NCBI GenBank assembly: GCA_934045905.1
Contig: OW203769.1
Location: forward strand, 16,647,705 to 16,711,704
Direction of reading: 5' to 3'
Source: Leuctra nigra
Taxonomy: Eukaryota > Arthropoda > Insecta > Plecoptera > Leuctridae
DNA length: 64,000 nt
Part shown: piece after piece, positions 23,541 through 34,689 of the stretch
Position numbering within the stretch: the stretch's first letter is position 1
Layout of the letters: each line of letters opens with the position of its first letter
Notes under the pieces: model-generated
Seen by the model: the letters and a program-made list of their open reading frames with translations, nothing else
Database searches by the model: none
What the model was told of the DNA's origin: nothing
Made by a program: the position numbers and the translations under genes

Positions 23541-24499
23541 ATTGAGCGAGCGTAGCGAGCGTCACCACGGTTCTCTTATGGCACTTTCTCTGTGTGTTTT
23601 TTTTTTTTTTTTTTTTTGTGGTCACAGCCCAGGTCAAACCGCTCTAGCAATCAATCTGAAATTTTGTACACATACTAACGTAATCTATGCGGTCCCTGGG
23701 ATCGTTTTTGAACGGGCTCCCGTGATTGGTTCAATTTTTAAAAAAATTATCTTTTGATTGGTTGCTTCGATCAATTTGAAATTTAGCAAAAACATTGCAA
23801 CCAACATTGTACCCAATCATAAAAAGTTTCAGCCAAATCCTCAAATTGGTTCAAATTTAAACCCATTTTTCATGTGATTTTTGACATTTAAACTAGAACA
23901 GATTGACCGATCAACTTAAAACTTCGCGTGGTCATTGGTACCAACATTTTAGGTATTTTTGCCAATTTTCAGTCTAATCTGTCGTTATTTTCAAAAGTTT
24001 TGTCATTTTAAGGTCATTTTATTCCGTAATCTTGAAAAATGTATACTAAATGGTCATCCCTGCCTTCTTTAAGCTTCTGTTCCAAGGCAAGGCCTGTAGA
24101 GCAGCCAAGCTATCCACAATGTACAGTAAAATGAAAGCATTTTTGAGCTAGCGTATAAAATCGGATGCAGTACGAAGGACAAATCCTCTAATTGGTTTAT
24201 GTTTAAATAATATCTTCTGATTGGTCGACAATCAAAATGTTCACATAAAGTTCAAATTATGCATGGTGATCAAGACCAACTAATATTAAATTTTACATAT
24301 TGTAAGCCCAATCAGTCAAGTATTAATTGTAATTTTACGAATTTAGTATGGGATGTCACAAGAGATTTCTGGAGAAAGTATGTAGGTAAGACTTCACGAC
24401 ACAATGGATCTGTTATTCATCCAGAGTATTATGGAGATTGAAAATTTGCAGAGAAAATCGTCTTGTGCAGTGTCGTGTATCGTGACTATGGGGATGTTG

Positions 24500-24540
24500 C
24501 ATGTTCTGTGCTCGCTCATCAACGCGTTACACTGAATAAT
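24500..24540 (+). repeat. Internal Helitron 3'-end-like block
   Basis: GTGCTCGCTCATCAACGCGT plus TACACT recurs here, inside the element, without the final GAGCG arm and CTAG. A weaker one is at 25,300-25,345 (GTGCTAGCTCATTAACGC). It suggests earlier read-through or nested insertion. Confidence 0.6.
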
Positions 24541-25039
24541 CTTGAAATATTTTGAAATTGTGTACTAAATTTTCATCCCTGCCTTCTTTAAGCTTCAGCT
24601 TATCATCACTTTGAATATTTTATTTTGGTTCTATCAACGGTCTTAGAGCAGAAATTAGCAAAATTCAAATTTTCAATTTGTATTGGAGTATTTTAGAAGA
24701 ATTTCATGCAATAAATTCAAGTGTTTTTGACGTTTTACTAAAAAATTATAATGTTTCCTTTCAAATATTCAACATATTTTTTTATAAACTCTGCCAACAA
24801 CAATTGTTGGTTGCCAACAGAAGACACAGAATAATACACACATTTTCTAATTGAAAATATAATTAAATTAACAAAATCATGTGAAGTGACTATAAAATAA
24901 TTACTAAACATTTGAACTATGAAATCAATGATATTATAAATTGTTTTCAATATAGTAATAATTGATCAACAAATTACATCTATAACTATACTATTTAACA
25001 AAGACTTATGCAACTTGTACTTCACTACAAATGTTTTCA

Positions 25040-25275
25040 AAAATCCAGGAATTGAAAAAATTATTTTGATGCTTTAAAATATTTATAAAATTGTTGATAT
25101 ACTTTTAAAATTTTGTAAGTTGCATAGAAAATCGTATTTTGATGCTTTGAAATATTTTATAAAATTGTTCAAATACTTTAATGAGATTAGTTGCATTGAA
25201 AAACGTATTTTGATGCTTTTTATAAAATTGTTCAAATACTTTGAGTTGTAAGTTGCATAGAAAATCGTATTGTGC
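25040..25275 (+). repeat. Direct repeats in the Helitron 5' region
   Basis: Three diverged units of about 70-100 bp sharing GTATTTTGATGCTTT, TATAAAATTGTTCAAATACT and AGTTGCATAGAAAA. Confidence 0.65.
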
Positions 25276-25707
25276 CGTGTATCGTGTTTGCCTGGTGATG
25301 TTGTACGTATGTGTGCTAGCTCATTAACGCTTTACAACGCATTAACGCATATTATCAACAAAATCTGATTCTGATTTTCAGACTTAATAAATTAATCCTC
25401 TAAGGACCGTGACTCACTTTCTGTCAATTCGTAGTTCTGATGGCCGTGCTTTCCGTGTTTCTACTTGGCTGATTTTGCATCCAGGAGGGATTAGAAACAT
25501 AAGCTGACTTTTCAATAATATCATTGAGTGGCGTTTGTTCTCTTCTAGCGATCACACGTCATTCCAAATCTCTCCTGCATTTTGCTTCTTTTCGTTGATA
25601 ATTTTGGCAATTTGGTGTACTTTGAGAAGGTATTAGTAAAATTCAATCGCTTTTAAAGCATTGAATCATAGTTATCTACAGTTTTTGTCCAGGGGATTGA
25701 TTATTTC

Positions 25708-25968
25708 AAAGTATTTTCTTCTTGGAAACGTTGGATTCATTCCGTTTCTGAACTTCTGTCAAGCCTGACATTTCCTTCATCGTTGTTATTGTTTAGAACG
25801 TTGATTTATTCCGTTCAATTTCTATATATTGCTTTAGTTGTTCTATTGTATTGTATTTTCTTCTTGGAAACGTTGGATTCACTCCGTTTCTGAACTTCTG
25901 TCAAGCCTGACATTTCCTTCATCATTGTTATTTTTTGGAACGTTGATTTATTCCGTTCAAATTCTTTA
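25708..25968 (+). repeat. 146-bp-spaced direct repeat upstream of the Rep/helicase frame
   Basis: Two nearly identical blocks of about 115 bp starting at about 25,708 and 25,854, each with TTCTTCTTGGAAACGTTGGA, then CTGTCAAGCCTGACATTTCC and GAACGTTGATTTATTCCGTT. A further GTTGAT-TATTCCGTTC echo lies at 26,070. This may be leader or promoter sequence of the element's gene. Confidence 0.75.
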
Positions 25969-26172
25969 CGTTGCTTTAATACATTGTAGAGACGTTGTTT
26001 TAAATCCGTTTCTAACGTACTTTCAAACTGACAATTTTGTATTTGAGGTTGCTATTATTTTGCAGGAACGTTGATTATTCCGTTCGTTACACTGAAAATT
26101 TTGATTTTTGTCAATCTTTGGTTCTTTAATTTCTCATAAGTAATTTGCTTATAACTCCTTCTCGTTACAAAC

Positions 26173-29100
26173 ATGCCAAAGAAGAAAAAACAGTCGGCGG
26201 AAGCGAGAGCTGCAGCAAATCGGAAACGAGAACGAGAACGTAGAGAATTGGAAGACGACGCAACAAGATCTAAAAGACGGAGAGAAAGCCTTGATAGGAT
26301 CAACAATTATCTAGGTAAAGAATCTATTAAAGAAACTGAAGCAAGAAGAAAGAGAAGTCTTCAACGTGTAACTGCCACCCTTTCCAAGGAGACTTCAGAG
26401 CAAACTGAAGTGAGACAGCAGAATAGCCTTCAACGTGTTACTGCCTCCCGTGCCAGTGAGCCGCTAGAGCAAACTCTAGAAAGAAGGCAGGATAGTCTGC
26501 AACGTGTGACTGCCTCCCGTGCCAGTGAGACGCTAGAGCAAACTCTAGAAAGAAGGCAGGATAGTCTGCAACGTGTGACTGCCTCCCGTGCCAGTGAGAC
26601 GCTAGAGCAAACTCTAGAAAGAAGGCAGGATAGTCTGCAACGTGTGACTGCCTCAAATGCCAAAGAGACTTCTGCACAAACTCAAGAAAGGAGGCATCGA
26701 AGTCTTTCACGTGTTACTGCCTCAAATGCCAAAGAAACTCCAGAACAAACTACAGAAAGAAGGGATTTGAGTCGTCACATTGTTACTGCTTCCCGTGCCA
26801 ATGAAACACCAGAACAAACTCAAGAAAGAAGGCAGTTGAGTTTGGATCGGGTACGGGAAGCTCGTGCCAATGAAAATGACCAAGAAACTGAAACACGGAG
26901 ACATCAAAATCGTGAAAGAACCGCTGCGAATCGGAGATCTGAGTCATTTCCTGCACGTTTAGATCGTCAGCTCGAGGATGCAGGAAGACACCGAGATCTC
27001 CCGATTCGTCAAAATTCGGACGCCGCCCTTACCGAAAAGTTTAGTAAATTCCTGACAGATATAAAGTGGTCTTCATGTACTGCATGTAAATCAAACTTTC
27101 CCGGACTGAAGATTACATCTGGGATTTGTGTCGCCTGCAAGAGGTATCCTGGGATGTATACTGATGCTAACAACATGGATCCCGGTGATGTACCTGTAGA
27201 ACTGTCTTGTCTTTCAATGATTGAAACTATGCTGATTGCCCGTATTCATCCTGTTGTTTCTGTATACAGGGTTAAAGGTCAACAGTATGCATACAGCGGA
27301 AATGTAATAAACTTCCCTCAAAATGTAACAGAATTTGCTCAAAGATTACCTAACTCATTATCAAATTTGTCGTCTGTCATTGTTGTGAGACGAACATCAG
27401 CCAACAATGACAACATAGCCGATTTCAATGTCAGTGCCCATCGCGTGAGAAGGGCATTGCTTTGGCTCAAGTCTAACCATAAATTCTATCAAGATATTTT
27501 AATTGATGACGACGAAATCAATAATCTTCCAGAAGAAGGCAATGTGTACGGCGAACTTGAATATATGGAGATTAATGAAAATGAGAGTACTTCTGAAGAT
27601 GCTGATGACATTCTTGAACATGGCAATGTCCCTCAAGTCATTCCTAACAACCAAGACGAAAGAATTGCAAATGCTATTGTTCCTTGGCCAGAGATGTCCA
27701 ACAATCCCGTAAACGAGTTCACAACTCAAGGATACATTACTCAAGCGTTCCCGACTCTTTTCCCGACGGGAAGGTGTGATTTAAGAGACGTATCGAGAAA
27801 GAAACAGATGAAGCCTACTCAATACTTCCAATTCCTGATGACGTTCGATAATGGCAGATTTTCTAAAGACACGAGATTTCGATTTTTCGCACTAAACTCA
27901 GTGATGCGCTGGAACGCCCTCAGTCAAGGAAATGTATTAGTAAGAAAGACTGATCTTAACAATAAAACTGCTGCACAGTTAAAAGAAATATTAGAAACAA
28001 ATCCCGGCATAGCAAATCGTGTAATGTTCTATGCGTCTTCTTTGAGAATCACTAAGTCTTATTGGTTCAAGAGATGTGGTGAACTTAAGGATATGGTTGA
28101 ATCCCTGGGTGCTCCTACTTTGTTTTTCACGTTGAGTGCAGCCGATCTTCACTGGCCTGAACTGTATGACATTCTTGCACCTGATGTAGATTTTGAAAGT
28201 TTGACTTCACCTGTTGCCACTGCTCTACGCCGAAAGCTTCTTTGCGATAATCCTCTCATAGTTGCATGGTTCTTTCAAGAAAGAGCATACTACTATGTAA
28301 AGCAGATACTCGAAACGAAGTTCAAAGTAAAGGATTACTGGTATCGCTACGAGTGGCAACATCGTGGAAGCAGCCATCTTCACGGATTACTTTGGCTTGA
28401 AGACGCACCTGACATTACAGACTTAGACTTCACTGATGACAATCAACTCACAGACATTGAAAATTATTTTCACGCAATAGTTTCAACTACTAATCCTGGC
28501 ATCAATGACCCACCAGCGATTATCCATCCATGCCAAAAGCGTCATGATGATGTCACCGACCTTGATTCTGATCTCATAGAATTGTTAAATAAAGTTCAGA
28601 GACACACTCGATGCTCAGATGGATACTGTCTACGAAAAAACAAGAGAACACAGCTAAAAAAATGTCGATTCAACTTTCCTTTTCCAATGTGCGAACAAAC
28701 CAGACTAACTCAAAATGACAACATGGAACCAGTCCTCGAGACAGAGAGAAACGATCCGCTTCTTAATCGATACAATAGATTCATAATTCAAACTTGGAGA
28801 GCCAACATTGATGTTCAGGCTGTTGTTTCTAAAGACGCCGTTGTAAACTATATTGCAAAGTACGCTGCAAAAAGTGAGCTCCAGTCACAATCGTTCAAGG
28901 ACCTTCTCTCTAACATTCTACAAAAGGACGTTCAGCAGCACGATACCGCTAAACTTGCAGTTCAAAAGCTTATACTCCAATCATTAGCCGAAAGAGATAT
29001 CTCTGCACAGGAATGCTGTCACTTGCTAATGAGCTATCCTTTGTACCATTGTAGCCGAACCTTTGTGTCTTTAAATATTAGTGATGATAGTTGGGTCCCT

Positions 29101-31167
29101 CTTGTTGCTGCAGATCAACACTCAGAAATCGACACTGACAGTGACACCAGCTTCATGTCCAAATATGCTAAACGTCCTGAGAACATGTCTGCCCTCACTC
29201 TGCTTGAAGCTGCTTCCCAGTATTACTGGAAACAACGATGGGTCCGTCGCAGGAAACCTGCAGTTGTGAGAGTTTTTCCTCGACTTCATCTCAAAACCGA
29301 CAATGCTGTGATGAATGAAGCATATTTCAAGCAACAGGTAATCCTCAGATCTTCTTGGAGGAACAAGGACGAGCTCAATCCATTCGACGAAACCTGGGAA
29401 GCTGTGTTCAACGGCGAAGGATTTACTTTGCCAGCAGAGATGCCTGAACAAGTTGAACCGGATGTCGAGGACGATGATGAAGACGAAAATGAATGGGAAG
29501 AGATCGAAGACGCTCGAGAACAAACTGAATGGATGGTTGTTGCCGGCATGGGGCCTAACGCCATTCCTGCTCAATGCGAGATAGGTCTGAGGGAATTTGA
29601 TTCGACGTTTCCCTGGACGCAGTCTTTCTCTTCCTATCCAAACATCGAGTCTGTTGGAAGCTTCTTGAAGGACTTGCGCAACATTACTGAGTTATTCCCA
29701 AATGATGATGTTTTCACCACAAATGTGATATATACCATGGAACAGCAAAGACTTCTTGATTTGCTGAAATATCAAATAGACTCTCTTGAAAACACCAATC
29801 AAACTGAAAATGAAGTAATTCGCCGAGTAATCGTGCAAGGAACTGCTGGGACAGGAAAAAGTACTTTGATAAAGGCCATGACTCAACAGATGAAGATATC
29901 ACTCGGAGATACATCCTACATGCTGTTAGCGCCAACTGGAGTCGCTGCATTCAATATCAACGGAAGCACTATTCATTCAGCGTTGCATATCGGCACAAAT
30001 TCTTCAAAATTTGTTGATCTCGGTGATAAAGAAGCAAGAAAATTTCAATTGTCAATTCAAAAATGTAAATTCCTTCTAATTGATGAATACAGCATGATTG
30101 GCTGCAACTTGATGGCAATGATAGATAAGCGATGTCGCCAAGGTAAACCAGACGGTGCTCAATGTCCATTTGGTAACCTTTTCGTCTATATGTTTGGTGA
30201 CATTCAACAGCTTCCACCAGTTTGTGATAAAGCATTATACAGCGACAAACCATGTAATTATGGAATATCAAACGACGGTCTACTAGCTTATCGATCTTTT
30301 CAATGTTGTCAAATTCTCTCCATCGTTCAACGACAATCAGGCGACAATCCTGAGCAACAGCAATTCAGAGATCTGTTGCTCAGGTTAAGTGACGGTTGTA
30401 CTACTTTCGAAGATTGGCAATTACTTCAAACACAGTTTCAAACCTCATTAAGTTTAGAGGAACAAGACAAATTCAAAAGTTCACTTTACCTAGGCCCCAC
30501 TAAAGAAGTAGTCCAACATCATAACATCAATAAACTTATTGCACTTGGAAATCCGATAGCCAGAATATCTGCCAAACACAACTGCTCCACCGCATCTCGT
30601 GGTACAGAAGACAGTGCCCAGGGTCTGCAACATGTCATCTACCTCTCTCGAGGCAGCCGAGTCATGCTGAAGACTAATCTCTGGACATCTCAAGGACTGG
30701 TAAATGGGGCAACTGGAACAGTAGTTGACATCGTGTATTCGCCAAATACATCACCACCAGCCGATCATCCGCTTTGTGTCTTGGTTGAATTTGATTCCTA
30801 CAGTGGGCCTTCATTTCATTTACCGAAAGTCGTTCCAATATGCGCAATGTCAAGAGCTTGGACTGAAAAATCAGTTAATTGTACTCGGGTTCAGTTCCCA
30901 CTTCAACTAGCCTGGGCAGTCACAATTCACAAATGCCAAGGAATGACATTGAGCTCTGCAGTTGTTGGTTTAGGAACTAAAGAGTTTGCAGTTGGTATGA
31001 GTTTTGTCGGCATTTCGAGAGTCCGTGCTCTTACTGACATCATGTTCAATCCAGCTTTCCCTTTCGAAAGAATAAACTCACTGAAAAACTCTAGCTCCTT
31101 ACGTCAAAGGAAAAATGAAGAACTGCGACTAAAGTCCCTGCCATTACCAGTCCAAAACGTTATCTAA
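26173..31167 (+). CDS. Helitron replication initiator/helicase (Rep-Hel), intact
   Basis: Single uninterrupted frame of 1664 residues. The start ATG follows ACAAAC, a fair initiation context. Residues 1-250 are a charged region with tandem units of about 23 residues (RVTASRASETLEQTLERRQ type). A CX2C-X13-CX2C zinc-binding motif is at 302-322. The Helitron-like N domain and HUH nuclease follow, with metal-binding H735-L-H737 (SSHLHGLLWL) and the tyrosine pair Y893/Y897 (NYIAKYAAK), spaced as in active Helitron Rep proteins. The C-terminal Pif1-type helicase has Walker A GTAGTGKS at 1223-1230, Walker B LLIDEYS with D1304-E1305, FGDIQQLPP, and a C-lobe motif with HKCQGMT from H1586. Such proteins nick and unwind DNA for rolling-circle transposition. 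All catalytic residues I can judge are present and there is no stop or frameshift, so the copy could be active or recently so. Confidence 0.93.
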   Translation: MPKKKKQSAEARAAANRKRERERRELEDDATRSKRRRESLDRINNYLGKESIKETEARRKRSLQRVTATLSKETSEQTEVRQQNSLQRVTASRASEPLEQTLERRQDSLQRVTASRASETLEQTLERRQDSLQRVTASRASETLEQTLERRQDSLQRVTASNAKETSAQTQERRHRSLSRVTASNAKETPEQTTERRDLSRHIVTASRANETPEQTQERRQLSLDRVREARANENDQETETRRHQNRERTAANRRSESFPARLDRQLEDAGRHRDLPIRQNSDAALTEKFSKFLTDIKWSSCTACKSNFPGLKITSGICVACKRYPGMYTDANNMDPGDVPVELSCLSMIETMLIARIHPVVSVYRVKGQQYAYSGNVINFPQNVTEFAQRLPNSLSNLSSVIVVRRTSANNDNIADFNVSAHRVRRALLWLKSNHKFYQDILIDDDEINNLPEEGNVYGELEYMEINENESTSEDADDILEHGNVPQVIPNNQDERIANAIVPWPEMSNNPVNEFTTQGYITQAFPTLFPTGRCDLRDVSRKKQMKPTQYFQFLMTFDNGRFSKDTRFRFFALNSVMRWNALSQGNVLVRKTDLNNKTAAQLKEILETNPGIANRVMFYASSLRITKSYWFKRCGELKDMVESLGAPTLFFTLSAADLHWPELYDILAPDVDFESLTSPVATALRRKLLCDNPLIVAWFFQERAYYYVKQILETKFKVKDYWYRYEWQHRGSSHLHGLLWLEDAPDITDLDFTDDNQLTDIENYFHAIVSTTNPGINDPPAIIHPCQKRHDDVTDLDSDLIELLNKVQRHTRCSDGYCLRKNKRTQLKKCRFNFPFPMCEQTRLTQNDNMEPVLETERNDPLLNRYNRFIIQTWRANIDVQAVVSKDAVVNYIAKYAAKSELQSQSFKDLLSNILQKDVQQHDTAKLAVQKLILQSLAERDISAQECCHLLMSYPLYHCSRTFVSLNISDDSWVPLVAADQHSEIDTDSDTSFMSKYAKRPENMSALTLLEAASQYYWKQRWVRRRKPAVVRVFPRLHLKTDNAVMNEAYFKQQVILRSSWRNKDELNPFDETWEAVFNGEGFTLPAEMPEQVEPDVEDDDEDENEWEEIEDAREQTEWMVVAGMGPNAIPAQCEIGLREFDSTFPWTQSFSSYPNIESVGSFLKDLRNITELFPNDDVFTTNVIYTMEQQRLLDLLKYQIDSLENTNQTENEVIRRVIVQGTAGTGKSTLIKAMTQQMKISLGDTSYMLLAPTGVAAFNINGSTIHSALHIGTNSSKFVDLGDKEARKFQLSIQKCKFLLIDEYSMIGCNLMAMIDKRCRQGKPDGAQCPFGNLFVYMFGDIQQLPPVCDKALYSDKPCNYGISNDGLLAYRSFQCCQILSIVQRQSGDNPEQQQFRDLLLRLSDGCTTFEDWQLLQTQFQTSLSLEEQDKFKSSLYLGPTKEVVQHHNINKLIALGNPIARISAKHNCSTASRGTEDSAQGLQHVIYLSRGSRVMLKTNLWTSQGLVNGATGTVVDIVYSPNTSPPADHPLCVLVEFDSYSGPSFHLPKVVPICAMSRAWTEKSVNCTRVQFPLQLAWAVTIHKCQGMTLSSAVVGLGTKEFAVGMSFVGISRVRALTDIMFNPAFPFERINSLKNSSSLRQRKNEELRLKSLPLPVQNVI
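26435..26890 (+). repeat. In-frame 69-bp tandem repeats in the Helitron gene
   Basis: Three units (about 26,440-26,650) are nearly identical at DNA level, sharing CGTGCCAGTGAGACGCTAGA. Flanking units are more diverged but keep the ACTGCCTC phase. They encode RVTAS-x-A-x-ET-x-EQT-x-ERR units. The minus-strand open frames here mirror these repeats and are not genes. Confidence 0.85.
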
Positions 31168-32044
31168 ATCCTTGAGTCATATAGGAATACAGTTTTTAAG
31201 AAGTTTCTTGTTATTATTCCATTAATTTCACGTTCTAAAAATAGGTATTGTAATGATTTGGTTGCTGTTTCTCTTGGAAAGTATTGTTCCTCGGCTTGAA
31301 AAGATACATTTACTTTGATTTTATTCATTGTTGTTGTAAGTGATTTGTGAAGCATGCTTCATATTTTGGTGTTACTTCGTCTATTCTGTGATTCTCCATT
31401 TGATTCTTTGTGCATCCTTGATATTTGGCGTTATTTCGTCGGACTAAATTTGTATTTCTTTGGTTGTGTGTTAGTTTCAAGTATTCAATTTCGAAATGAT
31501 GATGTAGGACTATGCCCTTCCTTTTCAGTTTACCCTGAATAATTAACATTGAGACCCCCTTCAATATTCAAATCAACTACTCGAAGCATATTAATAAGTT
31601 AATATTTCAACTTACATTGTTTGTAACACAAGAGTAGGAAGGGGGGTCGGGTGGGACCCTTTAGCAGCAACGTCCACGTCGTGGGTCCTGGTTACTGGAA
31701 ACTCTAAATTGGTGTCTTTACGATACATATTAATTAGTTTCTTGCAAATAGCTGCTTTATTATAATTGGTATTTGGCCTGTCTTTGTCATCGAGTAGTGT
31801 GGTGGGCACATGCTCAATGCTGGATCATCAACCATTTTGCTCTCCTGTGCCCTCTGACGGGGATCGGGTGTAATTACTATGAAGTTTAGTAACCCAATGA
31901 AGTTACTGGCTTCAATTTCTTGCCGAACGCCTTCCAACCTTGCTAAAAATTGTATATACTCAAAAATTGCATTTAGACAGTGAACGATTTAGATTAACAT
32001 TCATCAGCCGATTGACGAAAGTTCGGTTCGAGGTGTTGCACGTA

Positions 32045-32087
32045 TCCGTGCTCGCTCATCAACGCGTTACACAGAGCGTTTTCCTAG
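32045..32087 (+). other. Helitron 3' terminus: hairpin and CTAG
   Basis: CGCTC and GAGCG can pair around a loop containing AACGCGTT, followed by TTTTCCTAG. The same block ends copies A, B, D, E and F (terminal CTAG in A, B, C and D; CTTG in E; CTCG in F). Confidence 0.75.
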
Positions 32088-32173
32088 TATACCTATACAA
32101 GTTTCAAAATAAAACCTCGTTTATCTCAGTTTCATCCGAATGTGACTTATAGCGTTCTTTCCCTGTACCCTAC
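32088..32173. repeat. MITE family G, right part of the split copy
   Basis: Resumes with ATACAAGTTTCAAAATAAAA and runs through CTCAGTTTCATCCGAATGTG to GCGTTCTTTCCCTGTACCC, matching the intact copy at 43,573-43,822 (reverse complement) after the point where 23,540 stops. Confidence 0.8.
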
Positions 32174-32314
32174 AGAGATTTTATTCGAAATTATTCAAAG
32201 TAAATGGGCATTGACAATATTTAATTATGGTGTAACAGTGTTTGATAAATTTACACTGATATGTGACAAAATTTCAAATTTTAACCGCATGCACTTCAAT
32301 TTTCAGGATTTTCA

Positions 32315-32535
32315 GGAATTGCGAGTGTGCTATTTTATTTGTAACGAATACGTATGCATTTTGTGTAAACAGACTGGCTTACTTACGCTAATACAATGCA
32401 AAATAATACAATATTACTCATTTTCAGGAATTGCAAGTGTGCTATTTTATTTGTAACGAATAAGTATGTATTTTGTGTAAACAGACTGGCTTACTTACGC
32501 TAATACAATGCAATATAATACAATATTACTCATAA
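32315..32535 (+). repeat. 112-bp tandem duplication
   Basis: Two adjacent copies start with GGAATTGC at 32,315 and 32,427, differing at only a few positions. Each contains GTGTGCTATTTTATTTGTAA and CAGACTGGCTTACTTACG. Confidence 0.85.
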
Positions 32536-33324
32536 TAATTATTTGTAGAAACAAACATAAATGCACTTGCAACAATTTATTTGAGTAAGAAAGTCAATTG
32601 CGATTACTTACTGAAAGTATGACTACTTTCTTAATATCCGAAGAGAAGGAAAATAAGTGTAGGTATCACACACATTTTATAATAGAGCAGATTTTTGCTT
32701 ACTAACATAAGAATTTTTCGATCATCCCTATACTTATAAATAAATCGACCTACATTAAACAAACCCCCCAATTAACAAAAATTCTGACATTTTTTTTCTT
32801 TTAAAGAGTTGTAAATTCAGCATTTCAAAATATTTTCAATACATTTGTCTCGCAATTAGAAAATTGTTTCGTCAAGTGTAACAGCTCCTTCCCCGCCAAC
32901 AAATGCTAACACATTTAATCGCACATTTTCTCCTCTAATGCCTTATGCATAGCAAAACAGCACAGAAGACGCGCTAAATTGAGTTTCCGAATCTGCTGTG
33001 GCAAAGTAATTGCCATGTAAAACATTCTAAAGCGCAGTGTTTTCCCGCCTGGGGCAAGGTGGTTTGATGGGGGCGTGCGAGAACCAAGGTGGTTTGATGG
33101 TGGGCGGGACACGGCTGCCTGGAAACTGCGAGAACCAATCTTGAGGATGAATAAAATCACGGGAAATTGCTACCACCTAACCTGGGGCTGGCAATCTTCA
33201 GCCGTGGAACACTGATTTTCATACTGCCGAGGAGGTTTTGTTTGTAAGCAGATAGAAAATGAGAGGGCCTTAAGCGGAAGAGTTTAGGAATGGAAATTTG
33301 TCGACAATCATGGTTGGTGGTTGC

Positions 33325-33353
33325 GGGGGGGGGGGGGGGGGGGGGGGGGGGGG
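33325..33353 (+). repeat. 29-base poly(G) run
   Basis: Uninterrupted G tract, the longest of many G or C runs in the window. Confidence 0.9.
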
Positions 33354-33424
33354 TAAAGGGTGAGTACCTCCCGGAGTAGAGTAGTTTAAAAATAAATTGA
33401 CAGATTTGCATTTTTTAAATAAAT

Positions 33425-33600
33425 ATCATAAATGATTACAATCTACTACAACAGAAGAAGTCAACAAAATATGAAGTATTCTCTTGCAAAACGACTCATG
33501 TTACCATTACAAATAAAATTGGATGAAGCAGAATTACTAGTTTTTGAGCTCAAAAATAATTGTAATAGACTTCGGACCTTCTATTTCTGAGGCAAAAGTT
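33425..33600 (+). repeat. Repeat family Q, copy 3
   Basis: Contains CGACTCATGTTACCATTACA and ATTGGATGAAGCAGAATTAC, and ends near CCTTCTATTTCTGAGG, the diverged right end. Confidence 0.65.
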
Positions 33601-34245
33601 CAAAAAAAGAAACAATTGGTTATTTTACAACACAACATAATTCTTTTACAAGTTTTCAAGAAGATTATAACGGAAAAATTTATGATTTTATCCCGTAAAA
33701 TTGTATTTTTCGATGAGAAAAAAATTATTACAGATAGAATATGTACAGATAGAAGCTACGTACCGATACATTTTTAATTAAATAGGAATAATAATGTGTT
33801 GTAGAATTTCTGAAATCCAAACAATGTCTTGATACAAATATTCTTCTTCACCAAAATGTTAAAAATATTAATATTGTTTCCTCCTTGCCTTATAACATCT
33901 AATTAGCATAATATTCTCTACTCAACGCTGCACAAGAACCCCAGCCTCCAGTCTGTACCATATTCGCATCTGCAAGAGAGTCAGGTATGAAGTTAAGTAT
34001 GTAAGTTACACTCTCCAAGGAGCAGTCTCCTCCGCTGGCGAAGATGTTATCTCGCTGAGACAGCGGCGCGGTGCAGCATGGCACATGCAGCGTGAATAGT
34101 AATCATTGTGTGTCGGTTACTTATTACTTGAGGTGGAAGCGTTTTCTTGGAGCAGGCATGGACCAAGTTGCATTGCTGTTCAGGCGCCTCATCGGTCATT
34201 CTCAGCAGCGAAATATTTCGAATATTTGGTATAATAGGTTGTTCA

Positions 34246-34689
34246 CAGGCGCGTAGGAACTACTGTCACCATAAGGGGAGGGGATGATTGCGGCATGCGG
34301 ACGGGGGGGGGGGGGGTCTGGGGTGCAAAGCCCCCCCCCCCCTCCCAGTTTTAACCCCGCAGGGCCTTTTTTTTAGAATATAATACATTTAAAAGCGATT
34401 CTGAGGCTCTATTATGCACAAAATAAAGCAAAATACCCTCAAATTGTTGCCCCGCAGGGCATTTTTTCGAATATAAACATTTTGAAATAGATTATGGGAT
34501 GAAATGCACTGCTCAAATTACAACAAACAACACCCTATTCTTGCCCCGCAGGGCGTTTTTATAAAGAATTTAAACAATATTTAGTGATTCTCGGACACTT
34601 AACTTAATTTTGTACGGTGAATGAGGAGTCAGCCTGCTCGAGTGGGTGGGGGGAGGGATTATCCCTTCATCCCCCATCCTACGCGCCTG
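34246..34689. mobile_element. Non-autonomous hAT-like element with 8-bp target duplication
   Basis: Inverted ends CAGGCGCGTAGGA and TCCTACGCGCCTG, flanked by identical 8-bp GTTGTTCA at 34,238-34,245 and 34,690-34,697. The 8-bp duplication and CAGG...CCTG ends indicate hAT mobilisation. The interior has G and C runs and three spaced copies of CCCCGCAGGGC followed by T runs, also present in the elements at 55,245 and 63,644. No transposase. Confidence 0.85.

Larger units (their letters stand above)
23541..32087 (+). mobile_element. Autonomous Helitron, apparently complete (about 8.5 kb)
   Basis: The 5' end reads ATTGAGCGAGCGTAGCGAGC; the 3' end carries CGCTC, AACGCGTT, GAGCG (a short hairpin with a palindromic loop), then TTTTCCTAG. 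The left GAGCGAGC and the right GCTCGCTC are also inverted copies. One intact 1664-codon Rep/helicase frame lies inside. Boundaries are supported by the interrupted MITE G: its left part ends at 23,540 and its right part resumes within a few bases of 32,087, with no large target duplication, as expected for Helitrons. The CTAG 3' end agrees with the CTRR rule. The 5' third includes a stretch like non-autonomous copies (23,541-24,536) and several direct repeats, so the element may be composite. Confidence 0.85.
32536..34237. other. Non-coding stretch
   Basis: No supported gene. It includes family Q copy 3 (33,425-33,600) and the 29-G run at 33,325-33,353. At 33,050-33,110 AAGGTGGTTTGATGG occurs twice. 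Confidence 0.4.

Noticed and set aside
26430..26710. Minus-strand repeated frames opposite the Helitron N-terminus
   Set aside because: They mirror the 69-bp tandem repeats on the coding strand.
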